This document shows positions 1-12,605 of a stretch of 64,000 nucleotides of DNA, one piece after another. Every line of letters begins with the position of its first letter. Position 1 is the first letter of the stretch. The stretch comes from Moniliella sp. 'wahieum'. Its lineage: Eukaryota > Basidiomycota > Moniliellomycetes > Moniliellales > Moniliellaceae. The translations under genes and the position numbers were made by a program. The DNA is taken from NCBI GenBank assembly GCA_003971905.1, contig RSEE01000005.1, positions 992,001 through 1,056,000 on the forward strand, given 5' to 3'. The notes beneath the pieces were generated by a model that worked only from the letters and a program-made list of their open reading frames with translations, searched no databases and was not told the origin of the DNA.

Positions 1-191
1 GCAGGCGGGGTTCTTTCTACGACGCTGTCCCGCAGCCGGAGAAGCATGGCTGCTGACTGCTGGCTGCTGACGCCGACAGCCAACGACGGCTAAAAGTGCT
101 GCGCTCTGCCTGCGGCCGTCCTGTGCCCCTCCTTTCCTTCTCGCCACCGCCCCCCCCCCCTCACCACCACTAGCCCCCTTCCGCATCCGCC

Positions 192-1666
192 ATGCCCACC
201 CCTCCATCTGCGTATTCCAGCACCACACCCCCTACGAGGCCTCCGCCCCCTCGGACCCCGTCAGCCCCACCCACGTCTTTAGCGCCAGCACCCTCCCGCG
301 CTCTCTCGACCCGCCCGCCCGCGCGAGCCTCGACAGTGTCTTTGCCTACTCCCCTGCCCCCCTGTCCGCCACACCTCCGTCTCCACTGGCCCGCGCTGGG
401 CCGCGTCGATCGACAATCTGCGTGGTGCCTCGCAGACGCAAGCCTCGCATTATGCGTACTCGGGGTACCCCTACCCTTATGGCGATCCGGCCGCGGCCTT
501 GGCTCAAGCGGGTGCCGACGACGACATTATTCCCAACGCGATTGTCATCAAGAACATTCCCTTTAGCTTGCCTAAGGAGGCGCTCTCGGCGCTCATGGCC
601 GAGCTAGGCTGCCCCAGCCGTACGCATTCAACTACCACTTTGATCAGGGCCTGTTCCGTGGCTTGGCTTTGCTAATTTCCACTCGGCCGAGGAGGCGGAC
701 CAGGTGGTGGTGGCGCTGCAGGGCTTTGATGTGGCGGGACGCAAGCTCAAGACCGAATACAAGAAAGTGCTTCAGGCGGGGGAAAAGGAACGGATCGAGA
801 AGGAGAAAGCCCTGAAGCGCATGCAATCCCTCCAGATGGAAAAGGACAACGAACAACGTCGGCGCCAACGGCTTAATGCGCTGCAGATTGGGCTTCCCTC
901 GCTGGATCCCCATCCTGCGTCGTACTCGCCGCTTACCTCGACCCCTGTCACCTCGTCGCTGGGCATAAGCGGTGTGCCGGCCACGAACGCGGCGGCGCCG
1001 TCCCATCCCCTCTCATTTCATTCCAGGCAAGAAAGATGAGCTGAACATGAACGACCCGACCACCTTGGACATTTACTCGCGCGTGGTCATCTTTCAAGAC
1101 GATCGGATGCGCGACGAGTTGGCATTTAGCAAGTCTCTGTCACCGCTGGAGCGGAGAGTGGTACACCTGGTCGCTCAGCGGCTCAGTCTGTTCCACTATT
1201 CGACCGGGGTGGGAGAAGAACGCTGTGTGGTAGTGAGCAAGGTTGAGCCACCTAACCGCGTCCGCACGCATCAAGCCAAACCCGCCGTCTGCGGACTAAA
1301 CCGTCCACGTCAACGCTGCCTGGTACGCCGAATGCGGCGGTGGGCGCGCTACCGTATGGCCCTATTCCGGACCTGGTCGCGTCCCAAGCACGAATCAATT
1401 CGATGCGCAGCTTTGCCGCCCTGCGCCGAGCCGCTGGCAGCTCCTACGTTCGTGATGCCCCGCCCGCGCTGCCGGAACCCAGTGCACTGCCATCGCTCTT
1501 GGCCGACTTGCGGTTGGATCCGACGTCGGACCCGCCGCGGCAGACCGATGGGTCCAGCCCCAGCCGGTCGCGACGCGGGTGTGAACGTCAAGGGCAGAGC
1601 TCTTGTCTTTTACTTAGCATGAACGATGGGGACGACTTTGAGCCGTCGCGCTACCGCTCTGCCTAG
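192..1666 (+). CDS. PIN4/Cip2-like RNA-binding protein with RRM and R3H domains
   Basis: Likely cytoplasmic mRNA-binding regulator of the Pin4 (S. cerevisiae) / Cip1-Cip2 (S. pombe) family. Seen: a proline/serine-rich N-terminus; an RRM at about nt 530-770 with NAIVIKNIPF (RNP2-like) and FRGLA/NFHSAEEAD (RNP1 region); then the family's basic linker (EYKKVLQAGEKERIEKEK); an R3H-type domain at about nt 1040-1245 (NMNDPTTLDIYSRVVIF, FHYSTGVGEERCVVVSK); and a C-terminal NSMRSFAALRRAAGSSYVR segment. The reading frame changes at least five times: in the N-terminus before nt 385, near 613 (one C short in GGCTG), near 673 (one T short in GCTTTG), near 1010, and after the R3H domain. Homology is continuous across the breaks, so consensus error is the likeliest cause. 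The ATG at 192 is the first plausible start; the upstream 190 bp are CT-rich leader. Family assignment is firm, exact protein sequence is not. Confidence 0.85.
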
Positions 1667-2622
1667 ATACAGATACCGAGATACTTGATACGACCGACCA
1701 ACACCTTGCGTTTTTTCCCCTCTGATCACGATGCCGTTTTCTTTTGTTTCTTTACGACCGTTGAACGTGTCCTTGTTATCGGGCTCCGTATGGCCTCATA
1801 TGCCCCTCGCCCCTCCTCTCGCCGTCCCTCTTTGACTCATTTTCACGCCCTGCCCCTGCATTTTCCCCTTCCCGCTTCGGTTTACACTTTTATGATTCCA
1901 CTCATGCACGTGGTTTGGCCTTCTCTTTGCCCCCAAAGGGGCAAGGGTGCCGATCCCGCAAGGTATGAGACTGATATGGCACAGGGCGCCACACAGGTCC
2001 GCATGCGCATATCGATAGCCACATAGACAAACCAGTTTGACACGGACCCTTCAGCTGCGGCTTGGGGAGTTAGAGAGGGCGGGGTTGCACGAGATTCCTT
2101 TTTTTACTTCAGTTAGCATACATCATGCAGTTGCCTCTCTTGACACCTTCCAACGTTCGCTGCGTACGGTGCTACGCCGGAAAGGGTGCCCGAACCAGCT
2201 CAATGCTGCCTCTTCAAGCTTCAGAGGCGAACTTTGTTGATCGGGGTGCCGGGGTCCTTGTTGCTCGGGTCGGGAAGCTTGTTACAGTGGACTTGCTGCG
2301 TCAAGACTCAGGGAGCGGAGCAGAGGAGAGGAGGAGCAATGGAATGTGCCGGCGGGTGCGTCCATGCCAGTGGGTTTATGTTCCAGTAGGAGAAATGTGG
2401 ATTGCCTCCGCCGTCAGATGGACGATGCCAGGTTAACTGATGCCACGTATAATTGTCAGACCCGAAGCGCTATAGCAAAACCTCAGATGTTCTGCACACG
2501 CCAGTAACGCAGATTGTGAGAAGGACCATAGTATACGCATGACGACTGGCATGTCTGGATGGCATATCGTTTCTGCTGTCTACGGGCAGCGTTGCAAAGG
2601 GAATGGACAGGAGGGTGACGCA
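1667..2622. other. Intergenic, no gene supported
   Basis: Contains the 3' flanks of the PIN4-like gene (+) and of RRP3 (-), which converge here. Several open frames of 60-113 codons exist but show no recognisable motif or consistent codon use. No tRNA-like fold or clear repeat seen. Confidence 0.6.
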
Positions 2623-4162
2623 TTAGTACTGACGGATCTTTTTGTTGTTTTTGGTGGGCTTTGCCTTGCCTCGCATTGGTTTACCATCGCGCGAGTCCTC
2701 GTCGCGGTCCATTGCGTCCCATTTCGATTCCTTGTGTTTCCTCTTATGCTTCCCGCCCGTCATGGCTGATCTTTCAGATCGAGCTTGGCCGCCGACCCGC
2801 CTCAGCAACCCTCGGCCAACATGAGATCGCATCCGTATCGTTCCCACCTGGGTACAGACTCAACTTGACCCCAATCGCGCCTCGATTCGTTGCAGCAACT
2901 CCACGTCGTACTGCGAAACCAGCGACACTGCCTTTCCCGACCGACCTGCACGAGCGGTCCGTCCAACACGGTGAATGTAGTCCTTGGAGTTTCCGGGCAA
3001 GTCATAGTTGACTACCAAGTCCACCGCGGGGATGTCGAGCCCGCGTGCAGCCACATCTGTTGCCACCAAAATGCGTGGTCCCCCCGACGCGCCAGCGCTA
3101 CCCCCGCGGAAGCGCTGGAGGGCGGCAAGACGAGCCTCTTGAGGCATACTGCCATGCAATGGAATGGCCCCAAATCCCAGGATGCGCAACAAGGTGGCAA
3201 TCCGCTGGGCGTCCGAGACCGTGCGAGTAAAGACAATGGTGGAAGCGGCCGCGTTTTCGTTGGCCAACCAGACCAGGTACACCTCCTTACGCTCGTGGGG
3301 CATGAAAAGGTAGTACTGAGTAAGATTATCGGCAGTGCGCTGGTCGCCTTTGATGTCAACCCGCACGGGTTTGTGTAGACTGGCACGTTGCAGGCGTGCG
3401 ACCTTGGTCGTCATCGTCGCACTGAACATCATCGTCGTCCGATCCCGCGGAAAGAGGAGAGCAGTTTGTCGATGATCGGACCAAAATCGAGGTCCAGCAA
3501 ACGGTCCGCTTCGTCGAGAACAAGGTACTTGAGCTTTCGCAGACTGAACCCCTTTGTGTTCTCTAGATGATCTTGCAGCGACCTGGAGTGGCAATGACTA
3601 CATGCGGTTTCTTGGAGAGCGCAATCGATTGCTGCATCATGTCCATGCCACCGACAAGGGTGGCGGTGCGGACCTGGATTTGTGAGCCAAGCGCTTCAAT
3701 TTGTTGGCCAATCTGGTACGCCAATCACTGCATTAGAGGGCTAACGGTTAGAATCCACCATTGCACAGTGGGAGGGGCGTACGCACCGAGTTGGTGCCAG
3801 AACACAGGCAAACAGCTCTTGTGGCGCATTCCACAATGCTTGCAGGACAGGGATGGAAAAGGCAGCTGTCTTGCCCGAGCCGGTCTGGGCAAGACCAATA
3901 ACATCACTTCCCTGGAGGGCAGCTGGGATAGCCTTGGCCTGGATGGGGGTGGGCGCCTTGAAACCTAGGGCAGTACAGGCCTCGCAGATGGGCTCGATCA
4001 CGCCTAGCTCCTGGTCTGAGCAGCGGGTGGGGCGTCTTCCCCCGCTTCCGAGTCTGATGTTGAGCTAGATGCATGGGAGAGATACGTGTCCTCTTCGGGG
4101 GTTCCCTCTCGCGATGCAGATGGCTGCGGGGCAGGGGCCGGCTTGAGTGGTTTGAAAGCCAT
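2623..4162 (-). CDS. RRP3: Rrp3/DDX47-type DEAD-box RNA helicase
   Basis: ATP-dependent RNA helicase of the nucleolar Rrp3/DDX47 family, known to act in 18S rRNA processing. Seen in order from 4162 downward: short acidic N-terminus ([15 protein letters not shown]); Q motif GFKAPTPIQ; Walker A AQTGSGKT (motif I); APTR then ELAYQ (motif Ia) split by a 59-bp intron at 3728-3786 (GTGCGT donor, CTAAC branch, TGCAG acceptor); [14 protein letters not shown] (motif II); FSATM (motif III); FTRT (motif IV); [15 protein letters not shown] (motif V); [11 protein letters not shown] (motif VI); and the Rrp3-type [13 protein letters not shown]. The basic C-terminal tail [19 protein letters not shown] ends at 2623. 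Single-base gaps break the frame near 4005, just after the intron, in ATPGR, before [10 protein letters not shown] and near the C-terminus. ORFs on the opposite strand are shadows. Start chosen because the ATG at 4162 precedes the acidic lead-in and sits in a CT-rich divergent promoter. Confidence 0.92.
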
Positions 4163-4508
4163 GGTACGATGGTGTTGCTAGATATGCCGGGTGCCAAACG
4201 CCCGGTGTGGGAGGCGCAGAAATTTGGTGCCCATGCCAAAAATCCCCAGACAAAAACGGCAATTTCAAATGCTGGTCCGGGTAAAGTGGTTCGGTGCAAA
4301 GGCCGGGGACATCATCCCAAAGTCCGCTTGAAGAATCGGCAGTTCCGCAGTCTACTAAAATTTGTAACGCACCTTGCCGCACTGCCCCTGTGCGGCCAGG
4401 TGGTCCCTGCCCCAGTTGCTGTTCCAAAACGGACCGGGGCCCCTCCTGGCCGCGTCGAAAGCCCAGTTTGCCACTTCTTCCCCACCACCTGCTCTCTCTC
4501 TGCCCACT
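4163..4508. promoter_or_regulatory. Shared divergent promoter region, RRP3 (-) and ARB1 (+)
   Basis: These 346 bp separate the start codons of two ribosome-biogenesis genes transcribed away from each other. There is a CT-rich stretch right before the ARB1 start. No named binding site can be asserted by eye. Co-regulation is inferred from shared function and spacing. Confidence 0.55.
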
Positions 4509-6368
4509 ATGGTCTCCGCTTCCAAGGCAAAGCGCCAAGCCGAGAAGGCCGCCAAGAACCCCAAGGACTCCAGTTCGTCTAAGACGTCCAAGTCGAAAGT
4601 TCCAAGGCCTCTAAGAGCACCGAGGCCACGGCTCCCGACGAGGATGCCGCCGACCAGATGAAGAAGCTGGAGCTCGCTACCGATCGCAATGCTTCGGGTG
4701 TGCTTACCTCCGATGTTCAGTCGCGCGACGTGCACATCGACAACTTTACCATGTCCTTCCACGGTCGCCTCCTGCTGGACGGCGCCTCTCACGCTCAACT
4801 ACGGCCAACGCTATGGCCTGTTGGGCGAGAATGGATCGGGCAAGACGACGTTGCTAGAGTCATCAATGCTCGTGATGTCGAGATTCCCGAGCACATTGAT
4901 ATCCACCTTGTCCAGGGCGAGGTGGAGCCTTCGGACATGAACGCGCTCGAGTACTGCATTGCTTACGCGAAGGAAAAGGTGGAGAAGTTGGAGAAGCGGA
5001 TCGAAGACATTTCGGCTTCGGACGATGTGGACGAGTTGCTGATTGAGTCTATGTATGAGGAGCTGGATCCCTGGACCCTTCTACTTTTGAGGCCAAGGCT
5101 TCTTCCATCCTTCACGGTCTTGGCTTCACCGTGCAGTCGATGAAGAAGCCCACGAAGGACTTGTCTGGTGGCTGGCGTATGCGTGTCTCGCTTGCCCGGG
5201 CTCTTTTCATCAAGCCTCACATGCTCCTCCTCGACGAGCCCACAAACCACTTGGATCTCGGGAGTGTTGTGTGGCTTGAGGCCTACCTCGCCAAGTACCC
5301 GAACATTCTCGTTCTCACGTCCCACTCCGCTGACTTTATGGATGAGGTGTGCACCAACATCATTGACTTGACGATGGACAAACAACTGGTCTACTATGGC
5401 GGTAACTACTCGACGTATGTGCGAGTGAAGAAGGAGAACGAGGTGAACCAGATGAAGGCGTACTACAAGCAGCAGGAGGAAATCGCCAAGATCAAGCGTT
5501 TCATTGCCTCGGCCGGTACTTACGCCAACCTTGTCAAACAAGCCCAGTCCAAACAAAAGATCATCGACAAGATGGAGGCGGCGGGCCTGATTCAGCCGGT
5601 CCGGGAGCCGAAGAAGCTGCGGTTCAACTTTGAGGATGTGGCACGTCTGCCGCCACCCAACATTGCCTTTTCCGATGTGGCCTTCTCCTATTCGGGTAAG
5701 AAGGAGGACTATCTCTACAAGGGTCTTGAGCTGGCTGTCGACATGGACTCCCGCGTTGCGATTGTTGGTGCCAACGGAACGGGCAAGTCGACCTTGCTGA
5801 ACCTGATGACGGGCGCCCTGACGCCCGTCGAAGGCACGGTCAACCGGCATCCGTCAATCAAGCTGGCCAAGTACTCCCAGCACTCGGCCGACCAACTGCC
5901 ATATGACAAGAGTCCACTCGAGTACATGGAAAGCAAGTACTCTCAAAAGTTCCCCAACAAGGAGGTTCAATTTGGCGTGGCCAGATTGGCCGCTTTGGCC
6001 TGACTGGCTCCCACCAAACGTCCCCCATTCGCACCCTGTCGGACGGGTTGCGTAACCGGGTGGTATTCTCAATTGGCCATGGAGTCGCCCCACATCATTC
6101 TCCTCGACGAGCCCACAACCACTTGGACATGACCTCGATTGACGCCCTGGCTCAGGCCATCAATGAATTCTCCGGCGGTGTGGTGATTGTCTCCCACGAC
6201 TTCCGCTTGCTCAAGGCTGTGGCCAAGGACATTTGGGAGGTGCGCGATGGACGGATCGTGAACCTGACCAAGGAGGAGAACATGGACATCGAGGCTTACA
6301 AGAAGAGGCTTCATTCGGAAACGGCCGAACAGATCAAGAAGGCCGAGCTGCTCACCAAGCGGAGCTAA
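4509..6368 (+). CDS. ARB1: ARB1, ABCF-type twin ATPase for ribosome biogenesis
   Basis: Soluble ABC-F ATPase (yeast Arb1, human ABCF2), known to shuttle between nucleus and cytoplasm and to assist 40S and 60S maturation. About 610-620 residues, the family's usual size. Seen: basic N-terminal extension MVSASKAKRQAEKAAK; first cassette with Walker A GENGSGKT (about 4830), signature LSGGWRMRVSLARAL (about 5165), Walker B/D-loop LLLDEPTNHLDL (about 5227); linker rich in K/E/Q (YYKQQEEIAKIK); second cassette with Walker A GANGTGKST (about 5770), signature TLSDGLRNRVVFS (about 6035), LLDEPT...HLDM (about 6100) and switch VSHDFRLL. No membrane segment. Indels interrupt the frame near 4600, 4795, 4860, 5070, 5970, 6070 and 6114; the last is an A missing from the same CCCACAAACCAC string that is intact in cassette one. 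No intron is needed. Confidence 0.93.
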
Positions 6369-7475
6369 ATCCTTCCTCTCTTGTTCTCCTCACCGAGTGC
6401 TTCGGTTCCTTCTTTCACCAGTACCTTGCCGCATCGGTACCTATGCATGCACCGTGTTGCTGGCGATTAACAACACGCATTGTCCTTCACGCCTACTTAT
6501 GAGCACCTTGGTGAGAGTCATCATCAACTGCAATGGTCACGGCGAACTTCTCGTGCGATCTAGCAATAAATGTTGCGAAGAAAACCATCTATTAAAAATG
6601 GATAAGCTGGTGGAGCAGCAGAGATATAGACGAATTAAATAGCTCCAGCTGCAAGAAGGCGAAAGAAAAGGCAAAAAGACAATAACAACGAGCTTGAAGG
6701 AAGAACGCAGCGGCTTACTGACCATCCCGACCGTGCCTGTGGGGGTGAGGTATGGAAGAGCTGTGCGGGTCATTCGTTACCTACTGTTTTGCGAGATGTG
6801 TGGCAGCAAGAAAAGTACATCTCAAAAGGACAAAAGAAAAGATAACCGGCCTCATATAAGGCCCAATAGGTCTAAGGCATATAACAGCCCTAAGATGTCT
6901 AGCACTTATATAGGCCCTTTGGCCTTTCAGGCTATAGAAGGCCATAGGCCTTCGGTCTATCTTCTTCCGTCCTATACATACGCATGGACATACCCTGCTC
7001 TGCTCCGCTCGGAGACACACATGTGATTCTCACGTACGGGTTGGTGCGAATCACGCCTGTCATCTCGTATCATATATCATAGCTGCTCAGTGTGGGACTC
7101 AGTGGGTGTATTTGTGCATACACGCGCCTAGCGTAACTGTACAGCAAAAGGATGTTTGCGGGAGAATCGTGGCATATGAGACACACCCTCTCCTGCGGGA
7201 CGTTTTGCAGAGACGGTCCGTCACGCGTCACTCGCCACTAATCACTACGTCACATACTCGCCCTTGGCCTACGCCTTCAACTTGTTCAAGCTTGATCTCG
7301 ATAATCGCTGATCCATCATTGATGAGATAGATGGCCTTTTTGCTTTGTCCATTGCTCCACCTTGCACAGGTCCTTCCTTTACCGTACCCGCCACCACCTC
7401 GGTCACCGCCACCCTGCCTTCCCTTTTACCTATTCCCCCATCCCACCATCCCCGCCTCGTTCGCATCATCCTATC
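6369..7475. other. Intergenic, ARB1 3' flank and C2H2 gene promoter
   Basis: No gene supported. The stretch at about 6845-6960 has many AGGCC/GGCCT words close together (TATATAGGCCCTTTGGCC and similar), a local self-similar texture without a clean repeat unit. The last 130 bp before 7476 are strongly pyrimidine-rich, as before other starts in this window. Confidence 0.55.
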
Positions 7476-10400
7476 ATGGGTGCAAACGACATTGCGGGCA
7501 ACGGCGATGGAAGTTCCTTCATGATTGTGCCGTACCGTTTCCAATGTGACGTCTGCAATGCCGTCTTTCGTCGCGCGCTGTGCTCTGCGGCGCCACCAGC
7601 GCATCCACACCAACGAGCGCCCATTTGGATGTCAACATTGTTCCCAACGCTTCATCCCCACCGACCTTCTCCAGCGCCATGTGGCTCGTTATCACTCGGA
7701 GCGCAATCGCCAGATGTGGGGCGACGATGACAATGAGCAACATCAGCATCAGCATCAGCGCGAACATCAACACCAGCAACCATCTCAACCACCCCAGATC
7801 GCAGCTATCCCCAGCCGCAGCCGCAACCGCAACCGCAACCGCAACCGCAACCGCAACCGCAGTCCCAGCCCCAGCCCCAGCCTCAGCCCCACGCCCAATA
7901 TGGACTTCCAACTTTTCCTCCCCCTGTCCCACCCCAGTTGCAGCTCCAAATTCCCCAAGCGCCAATCCAGTTTGATTCGTTCTTAATGACTCCGACAAGT
8001 ACGCAGCCTCATCAGACACACCTTCAACCTCAACCCCAATCTCATCCTCAACCTCAACCTCAACTTCTACCGCCACAACATCCCCAACCCCAACTTCCAC
8101 CTCCACCGCAATTTCAGCCACAGGCCCAACGGCAGCAACAACCCCACCCCAATCTCGGCATGAGTCTTTACTTTTACCCACCCTTCGACCGAATTCTCTC
8201 ATCCGTTCCAGCCTCAGATTGGCGGACCATTAGGTGTACCTTTATGTTGAACGCATTGGCACAGTCACCAGCACCGGCACCTCTGGCCACCTCTTCTGCT
8301 TCTACTATTCATCTCAGCATCCCTACTTAGGTCGTTGACTGATTCATCTACCATCTTTGGAGACCGCAATACCAGCGTTTCTACCGGAGTAATAGCCGAA
8401 GGGACTTCCACGATCCATGCGTCTCGATCAGCCGCTTCATCCTTCTCATCAAACTTGTCAGAGGAAAGACAAATGGATTGACGCCTCCATCATCGGTGTC
8501 ACTTCAAGCCCGGCCGTGCAACGCGACGCTCGAGAACCCTCGGTGCATCAGCTGGTTCGCCAGCTGTCCAGCATAATTGACCCTGATCGAGGGCCAAAGC
8601 TGCAAACATCGGCATTGTTGCTCCCTATCAACGGAGGATGGAGGACATTGTTCTTGCTGCCATATTAAGCCAACGTTTATCCGACCCTGATGCCATGGCG
8701 GGGGTGGATTCTATTGACAATACGTTACGCTTAGTGTACGCGGCACGCACTTTAGCCTTACCAAGCCAGGCGATTCCTGTGACGGTCCCCCAGCCTTCAC
8801 TAACAGGTTGGTCGGGAGCAGGGGGGGTCAGAAGCAATCCGCTGTCCTGTTCCCACCTCCCGAGCAGAGACTGACTTGGTTTTGTTCACCGCCGAATTCA
8901 GCGTTCACATGCCCTTTATCCATGAGCCCAAGCTTTTCTACTCTCAAGCCTCCACGGTTCTCCTTGCTCCACCCGCTCCGCTAGAAGCTAGCGGATTGAG
9001 CGGCAGTGCCCCACCCGATGATTCTGGTGAGTTGAATGAGGCGGAGGGCGACTTGGTTCGTGCGATGGCCATTGTGGGCCGCTGTTATCGCGACACGACC
9101 CAACCTGCTAATGCATCGGATGGGAAACGGCGCACACCCGAAACCTGCCCTACCCAGTACTATGGGAACGATGTTCTTCGAATGAAGAAGATCCATGAGT
9201 TGGTACGTCATACCTCCTATGTTATCGAAAGTCTTCTCTAACGTTTTTCCTCCTCCAGACGACCCAGGACAAGGAAGTTTCCCTCTTTGGTCTACCCCGT
9301 CACCTTGCGCAGCACCGTCAGCAACGCATCTTGATGCGCCGAATCCAAACGTTGATTCTCACCACGTTGGCTGCTGATTTTGGTCCGAAATCAGCAGCAG
9401 GAGATAAGGATCCAAGCCAGCAGGAGAAGGTGTCCGAGAGGCAATCTACTTCGGTTCAGTTCACGGATGGCGCATTGATGCATGCCTCGTATCAACTCAT
9501 GTGTATCTTCGTCGAGATTGATCGGGCTGTGTACAACGGATTTGACTTGCATGTTCCTTGGCACTTGTGGCTTGAGAGAGAAGAAACCTTGCGCACGTTG
9601 TGGGCGGCGTACACGGTGGACGTCCTTTTTCACTGGCCTATAAGTTTAAGCCTTGGTTCCCCAACCCAGATGCGTTGACGGACATTTGCTGGGAACAGCT
9701 CTGGAAGGCATCAAATGCGATGGAGTTTGCAGCGGCGAGCAAAGCATACGATGCAGTCGCGAGCGAGGCCAGAGTGCCCCCGCCCGACCCAATGCCCAAC
9801 TCTTCGTCCATTAAGGTGACGCCGCAATCCTTCTCTGACGCTGAGCCGCCATTCAAGCGGATTAGATACGAAGATCTCAACAATGAGAAATTATTCCAAC
9901 CTACTGGCTCTGGAGCCAGGGGACTTGGCACAAGCGAGCGCATGGACCGTGACACGCAGTTGCGAGGCGAGTGGGTGTGTGTGCCTGCGCTGCTGCGCGA
10001 ACGATCCCCAAGTCTGTGGGATGTGGTGGGAATACTGCTCCATTCGGATGAGTCGGATGATGCCGTTGTCGCGGCCGTGACGGCGTTAGCAGGGTTAGAA
10101 CCTGGCCATGGAGCCACCCCTACCCCAGAAGCGTCTTCTTCGACTCATCCCGGATTTGGTTCCAATAACAACATGGGTGGTGCAGGAACCGTGGTTAATT
10201 CGAAACCACCACCTCCCGCTCTTTCTACCGGGGCGGGTCCAGCCGAACTGCCGCCGACCCTAGGTGAGGAATCCATGGCCGAGGGCGGTGTTCCTCCTAT
10301 CCACACTGTTGGCGGTGTTACGGGGGTTTATGTGGGATCAAATGATCGCCCCCAACTCCAGCGCCGGTTGAGTGCGACAGGCTACTGCCTTATCCTTACC

Positions 10401-12285
10401 CAGCTCGTATCCAATGTGGCCGAACTATTGGCCGCCGATACTGAGACGCGTCGGCGGCTCTCGTTGTTGTTCGTGAAGCGGAGCTAGTCTACGGAAACTG
10501 GCCCAGATGCCCGCGGAAGAAGGAGGCATATGGGACACGGAGCTCCGCTCGGTTGACAAGGCCCTCTTCTCGGTTCGTCAGAAGATGCATCAGGCTAATG
10601 CCAACTTAGTGGCCCATACACCCCGGTTCCAACGTGCCATGGCGCGATGGCAAAAGTCTTTCACCGCTGCTGGTCTTCCCAGCCCATGCGCTCGTCCCGC
10701 GCATCCGCCGGAAAAGCTTATGCCTTGGGGGAGACAGACAACTGTCTTTTTCCGCCAGCCGTTTTGGCGCGAGCCTTTCTCGCGGTACTGGTCCTGCCTG
10801 CACCACATCTTCCGCATCCACAAGCGCATCGAGACCAACCAGCGCAAGATGAGCCGCCAAGGGCATCTTATGGTTGACACCCACAATGGGGCTGCGACTG
10901 ATGCAAATCCTACCCCTTCTCTGAGTATTGCTGATGGGCTGGCCAGCTTGATCTCTGTCGATCCGACTGCGGGGGAGTGGGGACGATCTGTTTGGCATCA
11001 GAAGCAGCATCAATCCCAGGGGACGGGGCAACAGAACCCGTGCCAAATAAATCTGCAGAGGTGGAAGGGGACTTGATGCCTCTGCCTCTGCCTCTGCCTC
11101 CACCCCTGCCTCCACCCAATTTGGTTGAAAATGGCGATAGCAACACGAACGAAGATTGGTCCAAACTCTTGCATCTCGATGGTTTGGGAACCGACACACT
11201 TAACGCACTTTCTTTGGGGACCCCACCTCAACTTCGGCTCAGGCGTCCCCGCGTCAATTACTTCTTCTCCCTAGTCGCTTCCTTCGTCGCCATGCTCAGT
11301 GGATCAATTGTCGCGCCGCTTGAGGCCGAGCTGCAGGACTTGTCTTACCTTCAGGACATCTGCACACCTCTCCCATCGGATCACACCAACAGTTCGAAAA
11401 ACCGCCTACATCCCGAGTCGGCAAGTACTGCGGCGGGGTCCAACATTTTTGAGAAGCTTCTTCCACTGCCCACGTCAACAAAAGAAAAAAGTCAAGATGG
11501 AGGTGTCTGCCCTGGTCAAGCGAAGGAAGCATCTGGATAGGCAGGTGCGCTTACTGAGGAACGCTTATGGCCGAAAGCGGACCTACCCGGCCTATGGTCC
11601 AACAGGTACAAATATCGATGTGGTAATGGCCGGGAGTAAGGATGACCACCCTGCTCATGGCGCTGAGGAGAGTACTGAACACCAGGCCCAAGGCAAATCA
11701 GCTGGTGGTGCACCTAACGTTAACGTGGGCCCCGGTGATGTTAACGTCGGTGATGCCAGTGAGCATGGGGAGGTTCATGATGATGAAGATCATGATGATG
11801 GTGGTGACGACGATGATGAAAATGTCGTTGACGATGGCGGAGAGGATGCTGCGGATCCTTGATGATGACGAGAAGGAGGAAGAAGAGGAAGAGGAGGGGA
11901 AGAGAGGAGGAAGAGGAGGAAGAGGAGGAAGAGGAGGAAGAGGAGGAAGAGGAACAAACTTCTCCGGGTACAGGGTCATCAGACGATCATGAAGGCCTGC
12001 TATCGGATCCAAGTCATGTTGGGTGTAATTCGACTGCACGTATACCTGCGCGAGGCGTTGTTCGGGACGGATGGGGGGGCACAAGTTCCTTCGGTGGTGG
12101 GGTCGGACGAGCAGATGATGCACATCTTGCCTAGCCTGACTTCGCTCGACATGTCTAGCGCGCTGACGATGCTCTTCCCAAGCTACAGCTGTAATATAGT
12201 ATCGCCCCTTTTTCTGTTGTGCATATGTACAAAGAAGTATGGATCTCAGATCTCAGATCTCATTGCAAATTGCACCCCCGTCTAG
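7476..12285 (+). CDS. C2H2 zinc-finger plus fungal-specific transcription factor (Adr1/AmdX-like)
   Basis: Probable nuclear transcription regulator. Seen: two adjacent C2H2 fingers at about 7535-7700 (FQCDVCNAVF, ALRRHQRIHTNERPF, GCQHCSQRF, DLLQRHVARYH); the TNERPF...DLLxRH pattern is typical of the Adr1/AmdX group. A Gln/His/Pro/Asn-Arg low-complexity linker follows at about 7740-8150. Residues consistent with a fungal-trans (middle homology) region span about 8640-12200: FSVHMPFIHEPKLF, RAMAIVGRCYRD, MHASYQLMCIFVEIDRA, HVPWHLWLEREETLRTLWAAY, LATGYCLI-like and HIFRIHKRIETNQRKM segments. An acidic/GA-rich tract at about 11770-11960 precedes a last block MLGVIRLHVYLREALFGTD. At least ten frame changes are needed; one or more introns are possible (for example near 9240). 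The stop at 12285 is the least certain point. Target genes cannot be inferred; the neighbours give no clue. Confidence 0.72.
11870..11955. repeat. GGA/GAAGAG purine microsatellite
   Basis: Run of AGGAGGAAGAGG units within the C2H2 gene. It encodes a glutamate run in one frame and a Gly-Arg-Gly run in another, so the frame used here is uncertain given the local indels. Confidence 0.85.
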
Positions 12286-12605
12286 CGGTAATCGATTGAT
12301 GGTTAAGATGTAACATCCAGGGGTTCTTTCCCAGATGTACTACAGGCGGATGAGCGAGACCTGAGGCCTGATGCATGCGATGTGTAATACTTCTTCCTGC
12401 GCCCCTTGAACCTGCGATGATGTCATGATGATGGTGACGCCCGCAGCCGTGTTTGGTAATTGACGCTTCGCGGCTGCAGCGTCTGTGCGCAGCTGAAATT
12501 CTGAAAGCCGGAGTACTCAACGCTTAGCGCTTATCAGCGCCGGTGTCAGTCAGACTCACATCGGTGGCGGCCCCCCCGCAACGCACCGCCACCACCTCTC
12601 CGTCC

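Noticed and set aside
1685-2436. Several 60-113 codon plus-strand frames after the PIN4-like gene
   Set aside because: They overlap each other in three frames, with no motif and no leader or splice signals; typical 3' flank noise.
4963-5850. 295-codon minus-strand frame opposite ARB1
   Set aside because: Antisense shadow of conserved ABC cassettes; the + strand motifs are decisive.
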